Source: Theobroma cacao (taxonomy: Eukaryota > Streptophyta > Magnoliopsida > Malvales > Malvaceae). Taken from it: 64,000 nt of DNA. Shown here in pieces: positions 1-12,230 of this stretch. The first letter of the stretch is position 1; the number at the start of each line of letters is the position of its first letter. The notes under the pieces were generated by a model. The model was not told the DNA's origin and ran no database searches. It saw only the letters and a program-made list of their open reading frames with translations. The translations under genes and the position numbers were made by a program. The DNA lies in assembly GCF_000208745.1 (NCBI RefSeq), contig NC_030854.1:21016378-21080377 (forward strand), read 5' to 3'.

Positions 1-471
1 TACTTTTCAACCTAAAATAACACTAATATTGATCAATATTAACCAAATGGGGCAAAAATTATTTAAAAAATTTTCGTTTAGTCCTTTAATGGTAAAATTA
101 CCATTTTGCCCTTGTGCTCCATAAATATCGAGAATCACAATTTTTCACTGCTAAACATCATTTTATACTCCAATAATCATAATTATATTTCATATAATTA
201 TTCTTGGTCAAATGTGATCAAATCTTGGCTAAAAATCTCAATTTTATCCTCAAATTAAAAAAAGACCGTTTTGTCCCTAATTGGTCAATTTTCTGATGGA
301 CTCCAAACTGGACCTTGAACTCCAAATCACTATTCTAAGCCATTCTGTTGGTTTTAAAATTTTTCAAATTCTTCTTAGAATTTCTATTTGAACTAGTTCA
401 AGGCTCAATTTAACTTAGTTGTACCACTCGGTACAATACCGTCTTTTAATCGAGCTTGACAGGGTCTCACA
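1..471 (-). mobile_element. Truncated gypsy-type LTR, reverse strand (LTR L)
   Basis: This is close to the reverse complement of 21741-22215, the first part of LTR E. It shares the stretch around the ATTGATCAATATTA palindrome (30-43 here) and the GTACAATACCGTC stretch near its inner end. It stops at 471 with ...GGTCTCACA, the complement of the TGTGAGACC start of LTR E, so the LTR's own 5' end is at 471 and the rest lies off the left edge of the window. No coding. The flanking duplication cannot be checked because the other end is missing. Confidence 0.8.
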
Positions 472-1685
472 ATATTGGTGAGAAGGTTTGAAGAGAGATC
501 TAGTAGAATTTTATGGCCAATTGCATAGTGCACTAATGGGTTATGATAGAGCAATAAAGACTTGCAGGGTTATTATAATCTTTTCTTGTACTCGAGTGGA
601 AATGGGAGCACCTTTTAATGAGTTTTATGACAAGACTATCTTATACAAGTAAAAGGTGTTTCCATTTAAGTGATAATTGATAAATTGACTAGTTTACTCA
701 TTTTTTTATTGGTAAAGACCATTTATGGAGTGGCACAGTATCCACGATTGTATAAAGTCCTTGTCACCATAGTCTCTAATAGAGGTACTTAGTTCATTAG
801 TCGATTTTAGGGAAAATTTTTAGAGGCTTGGAAATATGAGTTGACTCTTAGCATAACTTTCCACCTTCAGACAGATGTACAGTTTGATAGAACCATATAG
901 ACTTTGGAGGATATGTTATGGGCTTGTGTTATTGATTTTAGAATCACATGGGATTAACATTTGCTTTGGTGGAAATTGCTTGCAATGATAGTTATCAGGC
1001 GAGTATACAAATGGTGCCTAATGAGGCCTTATATGGGCAGAAGTGTAGGTTGCCCATATTTTGGTTTGAGGTTGGTGAACGAAGTCATTGAACGAAGATG
1101 GTTCAAGATACCATTGAAAAGATACAGATAATTAAAGAGATGATGTTAGTGGCTTAAAGTTGAAAAATGTGGTATGGCAACAATAAACATAGAGATTTGG
1201 AGTTCCAAGTGAGGGATCATGTATTTTTTAGAGTTTTTTCGACTAAAGGGATTATGATATTTAGCCAAAAGGCAAGCTAAGCCCGAGGTATATTGGACCA
1301 TTTGAAATACTAAAGAAAGTTGGCACGGTAGCATATCCGTTGGCACTAACCCCAAACCTTTCTAGTGTTCATTTGATGTTTAACGTATTGAATCTTTGCA
1401 AGTACAATCTTGATCTTTTTCTTGTGATCCAGTATGAAGAGATTCAGTCGGAAGACAACTTGTCATATGAGGAGCTATTAGTGGATATATTGGATAGGCA
1501 AGTTAAGAGACTTTTTTCCAAGGATGTAGCCTTGGTGAAAGTTCTATGGTACAATCACAATAAGAGGGAGGTGACATAGGAGGCCGAGGACAAATAAGGA
1601 TAAAGTACCCACATTTGTTCCAAAAGTAGAGGTTAGTTACTATCCGATTTAAATATGGGGATGAATTTTCTTCAAAGAGAGAGAA
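472..1685 (+). pseudogene. Decayed Ty3/gypsy integrase (C-terminal half of pol)
   Basis: Three-frame reading gives the conserved integrase run of chromovirus-type gypsy elements with many breaks: a DRGT-like region, SRFWG, FHLQTD, TLEDMLWACVIDF, NSYQASI-like text, EALYGQKCR, and an HVFLKV-like stretch. The tail at 1340-1579 (ALTPNLSSVH ... SYEELLVDILDRQVKRL ... VKVLW) matches the integrase C-terminus and chromodomain region of this class (family knowledge). Three stops at 700-960 fall where relatives have Gln (CAR to TAR), and at least one frameshift is present. The coding remnant is followed by a purine-rich tract and LTR F, so this is the 3' end of an element whose 5' part was displaced by LTR L or lies off-window. 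Confidence 0.8.
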
Positions 1686-1888
1686 TGTAAAACCTCAATC
1701 TTGAATTAAGGGTAGGAATGTAACTTAGCTTGCTGAGCTATTGATTTAATGTTTTTCGTTTGAAATTATGAACATTTATAACTTAAAAATGTATGTTTTA
1801 AAAATCTCACTAAGCCAATTTGAAATATGAGCCCTAGAAAGAGTTAATTAGCCTTATTTCAAACTTCAAACAACATTTTATGTTGAAA

Positions 1889-4240
1889 GTATTGATACCT
1901 TTGAATGATGTATCGATACTTGAAACCTAGAATGGGCTCTTGATGAACAAGTATTAATACTTATTTTGTGAGTATCGATACCTTTGCACAGAAAGGAAAA
2001 GTATCAATACATATACCCAAGGTATCAATACATACGCTTTGGATTTCAAATAAAACAAGGGTAAAATGATCTATTCACAAATATTTTATTATCCTAAACC
2101 CTTTAAAAAACCCTTAAATGTCTTTTACTTTCTCTTTACTCTTTTAGCCTATGTTGTCTCTTTTCTCTCTCTACTCTTTCCCTCATATCTTTAACTCATT
2201 TTCTTAGTAAACAAGCTCATATTTTTGTTTTTAATCATCTTGGAGGTAAGCTTTTAACTCTATAAACATCTAATCACTTGGTTTTCAATTCCAAATTTAA
2301 ATGTTTTTTTGAAAATCCATTTTTGTGAAACCCCTCACCTAAGATGAAGGATAAGAAGGTAAATCTTACTTGGTGAGCATTTTAAACATGATTTTAGTCT
2401 AAGGTTTTTCGAAACTTTCTTTAGAAATGCTCAATTTCAAGTTACAAAGAGTTCATGTTTATGGGGGAAAGATGTAAGACTAAAAGATGTGCTTTTAAAA
2501 GAAGTTTTACATTCTAGAACGAGAGTATCAATACCTAAAGAACAAGTATTGATACTTGAAACCTAAAAAGTCAAGTATCGAAACCTCACCCAAAAGTATA
2601 GATACTTGTCGTCATTTACACAAAATAAAAAAGGCAAAACAATATTTTCATGGCTAAAAATTTCCTTTTTAGGTATCTTTTCAGTTTCCTCATCCTTGGC
2701 CATTTTTCCTTCACTTTTCTCTCAACTTGTAGCAACTCTTTTTCTCTCTCTCACTAAACAATCCCATTTTTTGAAGAATCAAAGCTTGGTTTTGAGTTTT
2801 GAATCATCAAAGGTAACGTTTTCTAACTTTTAATACCTTAAACCCTTGAATTCCAACATTGATTCTAATCCTTTCAACAAATTACTTTTTCTTTCAAATA
2901 AACTAAGATTTTTCATGGGTTTCTCTCACTAACAGCTCACTAAGACAAGGAAGGAATAATGATATAAATTCTTCTACTGTTAGTTAACTGAAGAATAGTA
3001 GATTTTAAGTTAGAAAATTAGTATTCGACAAACTCGAGTAAGTTTTGAATTTGCTTAGTCGAATACTACAAGATTTATAGCTTAAGTAATGATAATGATG
3101 ATTGTTAAACACTTTAAGTGCTGTCAAAACTCCAAGAATTCCCTAGGGTGAAATGTTGATTGGTTTGTGTATTGGTAGAGGTCGAGTTTTTGAGGTGAGT
3201 GGATACACTGCTTTAAGTATTTTGATATGTAAAGCTAAGCATGTTTTTATAGAATTTTTTGACTTGCATAATTTAAATGTTGTCTTTATAACAATAAATT
3301 CTTTTATTTAAATCCAATGTTTTTGAAAGAAGTTTTCAAATCTATATGTGTATGTAAATATCTCTATTATGTATTAGTTTTTAACAAGGAGGGCCAAGTC
3401 CTTTCAAATGGCTTCCTTCAAAATGACTCCAAGATAGTAAGTTTGAGTATGAAATGCAAGCATATATATATATGAAATGCTTAGGTGGATTTATGTATTC
3501 CCACTTGTATGATTATGAATGTTTATATGACATGTACATGAGAAAGCAGAGAAAGCTTATGAATTGGTATGTGAAGTAGTACCACATACAAGATAAGATA
3601 AGTACGATTATGCATATTAGATATAATAAAATATGATTATGTGCTTATGATGTTACAAGTCATGAAAATGATAAATGCAATATGTTTATGAGAGCCTTTA
3701 TATGGGGGCATCATAGCACATACATAATATAAATATAGCCATGAGTTGGGGTGAAATACCATTCATAATATATATGTATAGCTATGAGTTAGGGTGGAAT
3801 ACCACTCACAATATGTCTAAGATAATGGGGATTGTACCATTATCCTATCCTAGATAGTGGGCATTGCACTATTGTCCTTGGTAAGTTGAATGATGAACGT
3901 GTTATGAATAATTATGTCAGAGTTATGAATAGGTTAAGCTCTTGTTTGGAATGTGAATTATGTGTTAAATAGTTGTGAGAATAATTTTATATGGCTGAAT
4001 CCAAGTGTAATCTTAGGCTATATGATTGTCCTTAAGTATAAGAAATGAATTAGAATTGAAAAATGTAGAAAAATACTTAGAAATCTGAGGTTTATGGGTA
4101 AAGTATTGATAATTAGAAGACAGAATGCCCCAATAAGCACTTTTTGTTGAAAGTATCTATACTTTCCCAGAAAGTATTGATATCTACAGTCTGAAGAGCA
4201 TTCTAAAGCAAAAGTATCGATACCACAAAAAAAATATCGA
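1889..4240. repeat. Dispersed GTATCGATAC palindromes
   Basis: About fourteen copies of a 10-bp palindrome or one- to two-base variants occur in LTR F in clusters (1889-2032, 2526-2606, 4151-4240), e.g. 1889-1898 GTATTGATAC and 1910-1919 GTATCGATAC. They often occur as pairs about 20 bp apart. The commonest variants, GTATTGATAC and GTATCAATAC, are the two products of C-to-T change at the central CpG. Confidence 0.75.
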
Positions 4241-4901
4241 TCCCTCATGTATATAATAATGTTTTCACTCCTTTTACATAAGGTTTTCAAGTGTTTTCAG
4301 CTCCCATTTCATTCTAAACTTTTATGCAATAATAATTTTAACTAAATTCTTATGAAATAGTCTTGAAGAACATTCTTTTCAAGGATTTAAAGGAAATGCA
4401 TGAGATTCATTATGGTCATGATTATGCAAATTATGATTTATGCAAATGCTCTTCTCCTTGTCATAAAGATGAGCTCTTGATCTTTATTTAGTAGGTGCTT
4501 TAGCAGCCCACTTAAAGCCTAGAGGGTTGGGTCATGTTCTGTTGATGAGTCAATCTTTATGTTTACATTTAAATGTTGTTGGATATTTTACATGGTCTAG
4601 ATGGCATTATATTTTACATGTTTTTAATAGCAACATTATATATATATAATGTTATGATGGTGCACAGGAAAACATGAGTAATTTATCATATGAATGTGTG
4701 AATGCATGATATAAATGAACAACATTTATATGATTAGTAAAAGACTTGCTTAGGCCTAATAAGCCATAGCCACGTAGGTCTTTGCACTGTTCATGTCCCT
4801 AGAAATGGGATGTTGAGCACAAGATACCACGAAATGGTACATAATTTATTGATTTGTAAAAGTTATTTTTCTTTTGAATGTTAAGCACGGGATAATACTG
4901 C

Positions 4902-5009
4902 ACTTGAAACTTAAAAATTTATATAATATTTATACAAGGATATGTTTCCCATGGTACTTGAAACCTAAAAAATTTATATAATATATATACATGGAGATGT
5001 TTCCCATGG
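4902..5009. repeat. 54-bp tandem duplication in LTR F
   Basis: The block ACTTGAAAC...TTTCCCATGGT is present twice in a row (starting at 4902 and 4956) with small changes. It lies within LTR F near its right end. Confidence 0.7.
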
Positions 5010-5475
5010 TTTTATAATTTGTTATTTCATTTCTTTCTATTATTTCTGAGGCTTGCTTGGATTGAGCGGATCCTTCCCATTAGATCTTTGAGCTAGCCAT
5101 GATCTCGACATTGGGATGTGACGATGATGAACCATTTTGGGTAATTGTTCACTTTTTGGTGTAAGGTGCCTCCTAGGTGCTCAAGTTGCTTAGGATGGCT
5201 AGTTAAGGAAAAGGAAGGAAATTTCTATTGTCTTCATTTTCTCTTTTCTTGTGTTAACTTGACAATGATTATAGTTTTGATTATGACAAAATGATCAATT
5301 TTGCTTCAACATTACTTAAGTGATCCTTGATATATTCTTGAAAAGATTTAACACTCATACTTAGGTTCTTACATGATTACAAGCTTGATTATCTTAGTTG
5401 TGTGAAATCTTGAAGTTATTGAACTTTCACACACACTCACACATACACACACACTTCATAAATATCTACAAGCTT

Positions 5476-5565
5476 TTTATTTTTATAATTAGGGGAGGGG
5501 GGATTCAAACCCTACTCTTTAGGCAGGCGGATTATGCACCAATCAATGAGACAAATGCTCGAGTG
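5476..5565 (-). mobile_element. Small tRNA-derived SINE with 19-bp target duplication
   Basis: A 19-bp direct repeat, CATAAATATCTACAAGCTT, is found at 5457-5475 and 5566-5584. Between the copies, read on the minus strand, are about 75 bases with a pol III B-box (GGTTTGAATCC, complement at 5501-5511) and an A/T-rich tail (complement at 5476-5490) next to one repeat copy. The other LTR of element A has the same site near 35890 with only one copy and no insert, i.e. an empty site. A retroposed tRNA-like RNA would look the same; a working tRNA gene is unlikely because of the tail and duplication. Confidence 0.8.
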
Positions 5566-6442
5566 CATAAATATCTACAAGCTTGATTGACTTAATTGTA
5601 TGAATGTTAAACTTTCTTGAACAAGGTTTCATAATCTCTCTAATGTTCACTCTTAAGATGTCTAACTTGCAAGATAAGTGCACAAGATGAGAAGTCCATT
5701 GATCTACACAACACCAAGTTTGTTTCAAGCAAAAAAGTTCATTCATCACTTAATATTTGATCACAAGGAAGAAATGACTGAAATTACAAGCTAAAATGAA
5801 ATGGAATCTTGAAAAAATGAAGACTCAATCTATCCTAGAGCAAGGCTAATCGATCCAAGGACAAAATGTATGGAAATCTTGAAAATTCTGAAGTCCTAGT
5901 CAATCCTAAAGTGCTTCCATTTGATCCTATAGTAAAATGGGGAAGAAAACTTAAGAATACACAACCAAAGTCAATCCCATAGAAGCTGTAGTCAATCCTA
6001 AGATAGTGAAGCATGTGAAACCTAACTTTTGAGAAGCCATAGTCAATCTTCAAAAAGGTAGTCGACTACCCATAGCCAGATGATCGTTGTATACAATTTT
6101 CAAAAGACAAACGACTAGTTTTTTGCTATAATCATCTCTAATGGTTCCAAGCTTTTTTCAAACATAAAAAGGACTTCTCCAACACATTTTAAAGGATGGA
6201 AAAGTGGAGAAAAACACTAAATACTCAGCTATCAAATCTCATGAAGAAAAACCAAGCTAGAGTAAGAAAATCATATTCATCCACATAACTTTTAAGCTAT
6301 CCTTGAGCTCCAAATTCTTTGTGCTTTAATTCCTATCCTTTATATACATCTTTGTACACATAACGCTTTTCCAACATTGTATTCACTTAGCAAAACCCAC
6401 ATTCTAGATGTACTCTTGCTATGTAAAATTCATAAGGATTGT

Positions 6443-6700
6443 GGTTGCTCTCGAAAAAAAACGTTGTATGGGTTATGGTTGAGCCCTAAAAAAGCCATTA
6501 TATGCATTATGGTTAAGCTCCAAAAAAGCCATTTGTGAGGGTTATCGCTTGATCTTAAGAAAGAGCCATTATAAGGGTTATCGTTTGATCTCGTTAAAAA
6601 GCCGTTGTAAAGGTTATTACTTGATCTTGTTAAAAAGCCAAAGTAAGGATTTTCGCTTGATCTCGTGAAAAAGTCGTTGTGAGGGTTTTGCTTAATCCTA
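6443..6700. repeat. 36-bp tandem array in element A LTR
   Basis: Four to six imperfect 36-bp units built on GGTTATCGCTTGATCTCGT followed by AAAAAGCC. The same array with a different number of clean units is at about 36750-36985 in the 3' LTR. It creates an open minus-strand frame with a 12-residue period (core NPYNGFLTRSS), which is a by-product of the repeat. Confidence 0.75.
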
Positions 6701-7166
6701 TTAAATAGCTCAATTCTTTGAGTGGATTTGAAACTCCTTAGCTTGTTAAGGGAGAAGACGTAGGCGTTTGAAAAAGTTGAACCTTTATAAAATTCTTGTG
6801 TCATCATTTTCATTTTTCCTTTGATTTGTTGCATTTCATTTCAAGAAAACCCAATTTCATAAATTGCTTGTGTCATTTACACATTGATTTGCTTCTTTGT
6901 CAAATCCTTTTCATCATTACTACTTCTCTATCTTATGTTGAAAAGTTTTCTTGAAATATTTTTCTTAAGTTTTTCTTTGTCTAAAATGCATTCAAAAATG
7001 TTTTAAGCATTTCATAAGTGATTTTAAATCTATCTTCAATTGTTTTCTACTTAACAAAAATTGTAACTCTTTCCTAAAGTCTTAAAGAAACTCCTTTTCA
7101 CTTTTATGGAAGATATTTTCTAGTCTAGGATCGACCACTCCTTTCCTACAATTGGAAAAAACATTA

Positions 7167-10100
7167 TGTTATATGAAAAAACTAGTGAAAAATAACCAAG
7201 AGAGGGGCTGAATTGGATTTTTTAAGATAAAGCTTTCATCTTTCTGTTAAGAGTAGATAAAGTAATCAACTTTAAGCACAAAACGAGAGAGAGAAAACTT
7301 GTAAGAATAAATGCAATAGTTAACAAGTGAAAAAAAAAAGAGAAAAAAAACACTTAGCCACAATTTTAATAAACATTCGACCTTGACAATGCCTACGTTT
7401 TCTCCCATGATATCACAGGGAGTCTGAATCCACTAAATCACTGATGCGTTTGGCTATGGATGGCATGCTCAAAATACGCAATGAAAAGAAAATTAAAACT
7501 TTATAACTAAACAACAAAAACATGCCTCCACCCATGGATCACCTTGGTGATATTTAACACATAAAGCACAAAATAAATTATTGTTTTAGAAAGTTACCTT
7601 GCCAAGTAATTTCGTAATCACAATCGCAGTTTTCGAAGCAATCCNCACGATTTCACACGAACCTTCAACAAAGAAGGGAGTTTTTAATTATATTTTGTGC
7701 TAATAAAGAGGAAAACAATTGTCCTTTTCTTTGTCATAAGCTTAGCCGAACTTATCTTGAAAATTGCTTCATAAGCAATTTTCTCTTTCACACAAAGGGA
7801 GTGGTGGCAAAGAGAGAAAACGTTTTTTTCTTTTTTTGACAAAAATTAAGTTTTCTTCAATTGTGAAAATCTCTCATATCGAAAATAGTTAAAAGGTGAC
7901 TTAAATAATTAGGTTAAAATAACTTCAATTTTACAATTAATCTCTTAATATTATAGCATATTATAATATTGGGCTCATTACTTAATTAAACTCTTTTAAT
8001 TAAGTCCTTGAAAATTAAAATCAAAATTAATTTCCTTTATATTTTGCAATCAAGGCCTTATACTTATAACTATTTATAATTATGCCTAAAACTTAATTAA
8101 ACTATTTTGATTAAGTTTATAGAAGTTAATTACTTAGCATGTGATTTAAGTCTAACTTAATTCATCACTCTCCCAAGTTAATTCAAATGCAATAATTGTG
8201 TGTGACCCATTAGGTTCTTGATATGTTGGGAATGGAATTGATTAATGACTTAATTGATTAATATAAATTTCAATCAATTAATTTATAATCAATTCTATAG
8301 ACCAAGATTGGTATTTAACAATTTATCATGGCCACCCAATTGTTGGAAGAGTAAAAAGATTCTTTGACAACTTTTCAATGTACAATCTATTATTGTAATT
8401 CATTCCCTCACCATATATCTAAAGATGATAAGAGCTTGGTACAATGTCTACTCTTATTGACCTCCTTACTCGTTCCTGCAATCATAGCATTAGCTTTATA
8501 GAGACTTATGAAACTTTTTCATAATCTCAATGTCGTCTTGGCCAATGACTTCAATAAGATAATGTTAACTAAGAACTGATAGGCTATGTCTTTTAAAACA
8601 CTTGAAGTGATGATTCCTATCTTGACCACTCATTTGCCTTCACATGCTTCATACTATACCCAAAAGCATCCTGTTTAAGCATCCTTGGTTAGGCACCCGT
8701 AGAGATGAAATCAAAGCATAGCACTCCACAAATAACACAATCTGGTGTCTCAAGTCTAAAGTGTATTTACACTACTAACAAATGAGAAATATTTGCATAG
8801 ACAATAAAGTGAGAAACCAAATGCACTTATATTCTAGTTCCAAGTATCTTTATATTTCAATCTATGAGATTGATTGCTTATTTCCAAAGTAAAGAACATA
8901 AAATATACAAATCTCTAAGCATCATTGATGTCCAACCTCAATGATACATTGACCAGGAACATTTTGAGATTATGTTTTGATGCATAAGGATTTCATAGCT
9001 GCAACCCATTACAGTTCCTTTAAAAGCCATATTAATCTCATGGACTTCATCCACTTAGACTTATAACCCATTATAACATCTTATTGATGAAGGAAAACCT
9101 ATAATCATTCAACATAAATCGATACTGTTGCATGATTAGAATCAAACCTCAACCAATCCCAATTGGCTGCAAGGATCATCCAAACAATTGCTACTTTTCT
9201 CAAATAGGTTAAGGCATAAACTTTACAATTACTACCTTTCAAGGGTAAAGAATAATTAATCACAATCACTGCCTTTTCACTAATTAAAGGACAACCTCTT
9301 TACCCTTTGCAATGGAAGTGTAACCAAACTTACTTTTGAAGGCTCACGTATAACCAATCTACATTTTCAAGGAGGTAAAACCTTTACAATAGTGGATCAT
9401 AAGATGAAATGCCTCTAACTAGGCCAATTGAAGGCTTTAGAGTAAGAGAATGAAGCAAAGATCAAAGAATTTAAAGCTTTTTATTGATGCTCTATTTTTG
9501 AAGGATTTGTAGAGTGGAAAAGTTATAATCTTGAGAAATGAAGCTTTTTTCCCTTCTTGGAATAAAGTACACTTTCCTTTCCTTTTCTTGGTTCTCTTTC
9601 TTGTTTAAAATGAAACTTTTTATGATTTATATAGCCTCTCACACAATTTGGTCGTTAGAGAGAAAGGAGATTTCAAATTTCAAACTATTGAGGTCATTTT
9701 AGTCAAACTCGTCAATCTTCTTGAATCAAGTATTGCCCAAATGAGAAGTCGATTTTCATGTTTTAGCTTTAGATCTGATGCTCTCTATTCCTCAGGAATC
9801 GAACATTCATCCATCAAGAAGTTGATTAATTTCATCTTGCTTCAAGGCTGATACATTCTGCCATGCAAGAATCGAGCATTTCTTTTTTGAGAAGTAAATT
9901 CTTCACGACTTGTGAGCGTTGTCTTAAATTTCAAACTTTTGCTTTTTCGCTCAAATTTCTCCTTTTTCTTCTCTAACAATTTTTCCTTTCTTCTTTGGCT
10001 TCTTCAACACATTTCCAGCCATTTTTTCATTTTGCTTTAGGAATCAATCATTGGAAACTTGAGAAGTCGATTTTGTTGTTTAGTGCTTCTCTTCTTATTC

Positions 10101-10469
10101 TTTTACCGTAATAAGAATTTACTTTTCACTTCTTAAGTGCTTTATTCTTCTTGTTCAGTAGTTTTCTGTTTTGTGAGAATCGATGATCCACTCCTTGACA
10201 AGTTTATTCCTTCTTATTGCTTCTTATTGCAAATAAGAAATATAGCTTTCTTTCTTTCAAGGAATCAACACTTCATTTGCAGAAGTTGATTGTTTCTTTG
10301 TTGGAACTTGTTTCTAAAACATTCAAACAATTTTATTTTTAAAGAATAGCTTTAAAAACCTCTAAGGGAACATTCTTTCACTTCAAAAATATTTCTTTTA
10401 AGTTCATGAGCATCTTTAAATCATTGGATTTTGTTATTTCAAAACTAAAGCCAATTTCAAATCTGACAA
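7167..10469 (-). mobile_element. Element B 3' LTR (left copy)
   Basis: Starts TGTTATATG and ends CTGACA; it matches 17387-18965 except for an extra block of about 1.75 kb at about 7437-9194. Both copies carry the motifs ACTAGTGAAAAATA near the left end and AAGCCAATTTCAAA near the right end. A single undetermined base is at 7645. Confidence 0.85.
7437..9194. mobile_element. 1.75-kb block present in only one LTR of element B
   Basis: The right LTR goes directly from CTAAATCA to a CTTTCTCAAATAGG stretch, while the left LTR has this block between them. The block is non-coding, AT-rich and contains text typical of copia LTRs (e.g. TTGGGAATGGAATTGATTAATG near 8225). I see no clear target duplication or TG/CA ends, so it may be an insertion in the left LTR or a deletion in the right one. 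Confidence 0.55.
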
Positions 10470-10483
10470 TGTTCCCCTTTTTT
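10470..10483 (-). other. Polypurine tract of element B
   Basis: On the minus strand AAAAAAGGGGAACAT lies directly before the TGTCAG start of the 3' LTR, the expected place and composition for second-strand priming. Confidence 0.65.
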
Positions 10484-10998
10484 GATATGACAAAATCAAT
10501 AGTTAAATTTCCAAAAAGCTCCCCCTGAAATCATTTAGAAAAAATAAATTTCAAAAGCATATTCCAACATTTCAAAAAAAAAGTGGCAAATTTATTCAAT
10601 GCTTCTCCCTTTTTTTGTTATATCAAAAAGAAATGTAAGAGTAGAGGACTCAATTTCAAAGCTCAAAAAGCCATAAGATCATCAGTAACACCAATCAAAC
10701 AATTAAAGTAGTAATTTTTATTAATCATTCATTAAACAATTAAGCAATAGAAAGTAAAGCATCATAAGATGTATCACAAGATGAGAAGTCAACCATTAAA
10801 GCAATAATTTTTCATTAATCATTCATGAAAAAGGTACAAAATATCAGGAAATGTATATAAAAGAGCACAACAAAACAAAATAGACAATAATGGCAATTAA
10901 CATGAATGCATATGTTAGGTTTAAGGTTTTAAAATAAGGTGATTTTGATGAAAAGGGTGATTAAGAAAGTGAAATCTTAAGTTTTGCATTAATTTCTA

Positions 10999-12230
10999 CT
11001 ATATTTTTGACCATTTTCCCCATTCCCTTTTTGAGCTTAGTGGTTTCTTCATCCATTTATTGAGAATGTGATTGTGATAGTGGTACTTGTTCTCATTCTT
11101 GTTGAAATAGTTAACCATCTTCTCTTCAGTTTTCTTATTTTGTTCGGTAACCTTTCTTAAGAGAATTTGTTCTTTCTTCTGCCACCAATTTTTCAAATCT
11201 TGAAGTGCAATTTCATATGGATGATCTGTGCTTGACAATGCTATAAGCCCTTCAATTGCTTGGATCAAAAAATCAGTTGATGTTGAAAATTGCCCTTTGA
11301 CTTTGATGTTCCGTTTTTTTGAATCTTGATTCTTGGTTGAGCATTTTTCTTTTTCCATTGATGATTTACATTATCATATGCGATTTGCATTCTTCCAAGG
11401 GATGCTTTATCTATAAACTTGAAACTATTCTACATTATAGTTTTGTCAAGTGAGATATCAACATCCAGTACTTTAAACATCTTGAAAATAGACATTCCAT
11501 ACAATAGATCATCATTTAGTCCTCTTACCAAGGATGAAATAAGTAATATCAATTGGAGTGCATCTTTTGATGTCATGAATGAACCACATTTCTTCATCGA
11601 TAACTATTGTTTGTTTAATCTAAAGGGCCTCAAGGTATTTGTAATTATCAAATGTAGAACCCAATCTTACAAACTTAATCTTATGGGGCTATTCAAAGTT
11701 CTCATATGTGGAATCAATTGTATCATTAAATCTTCAAGCAATTCTTTGACTAAAATGGCATTTTCCTTTATCATATGAATGAAAGCATTTTTAATTGAAG
11801 GTGTCAGACTCAATAATTTTTGCAACAATGTTGGATTGACAATTGTGTCTTTCCTAGCAACATATGTAATGAATGATTTTTTGTGGTTAATTGTCTTTTT
11901 ATCATCATCCCTTTTGTAGACTATGATTGCATTTGAATAAAAGACCCTTACCAAATTTTCATAGACAGGTCTTTTCAAGCTCAAGTTATCATACCATCTT
12001 AAGACTCACAAATTCTCAATGTACTCCAACCTGGATCCCTCTTCAAACCATTTGAGATCGATAATCTTCCCATGAACTACTTTTCTCTTAGCAAACAGAT
12101 TATCATACCTCTACTTGTTTATACTACTTTGGAAATTTATGTCAAAGGACTTAGGCAGTCCTTGTATTTTTTGACTCTTGGGTCTTACAAGTGTCTTTCC
12201 CTTGTCCTCCCTTGGTTTTTTGAGGGCCAT
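10999..12230 (-). pseudogene. Accessory ORF of element B, decayed (plant retroelement extra-ORF type)
   Basis: The minus-strand reading starts at 12230 with MALKKPREDKGKTLV, then GLPKSFDINF, VVHGKIIDLKWF, and after a stop continues at 11984-11667 with LKRPVYENLVRVFYSNA. Near 11390 comes a GRMQIAYDNVNHQWKK-like stretch, then a frame change into a 119-codon open frame at 11358-10999. From family knowledge this resembles an extra protein found in many plant LTR elements and annotated as a putative plant transposon protein; its function is unknown to me. It is broken by stops and at least one frameshift. It lies between gag and the 3' LTR, where pol would normally be. Confidence 0.6.

Larger units (their letters stand above)
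1686..5123 (+). mobile_element. 3' LTR of the gypsy element (LTR F), approximate right end
   Basis: It starts with TGTAAAACC directly after a purine tract (AAGAGAGAGAA) that ends the pol remnant, which is the expected polypurine tract/LTR junction. Near the right end are stretches resembling the terminal text of the other gypsy LTRs here (CTTGCTTAGGCCT... near 4745; GGGATGTGAC at 5113-5122). The right end is uncertain: 4815 and 5123 are both possible. The interior is non-coding and AT-rich, with several short internal duplications. Confidence 0.6.
5252..7166 (+). mobile_element. Element A 5' LTR, first part
   Basis: It aligns with 35702-37445 of the 3' LTR over its length. It contains the SINE at 5476-5565, a short CA-rich stretch (about 5430-5455) and a 36-bp repeat array. 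It is broken at 7166 by element B and resumes at 18966; the bases CATTA before and CATCA after are the target duplication with one mismatch. Confidence 0.85.

Noticed and set aside
5476..5565. Functional tRNA gene
   Set aside because: It has a B-box but no convincing full cloverleaf; the 19-bp target duplication, A/T-rich tail and empty site show a retroposed SINE.
6430..6834. 134-codon minus-strand frame with 12-residue repeats
   Set aside because: It lies wholly within an LTR and is produced by the 36-bp tandem array; the matching array in the other LTR is not open in the same way.
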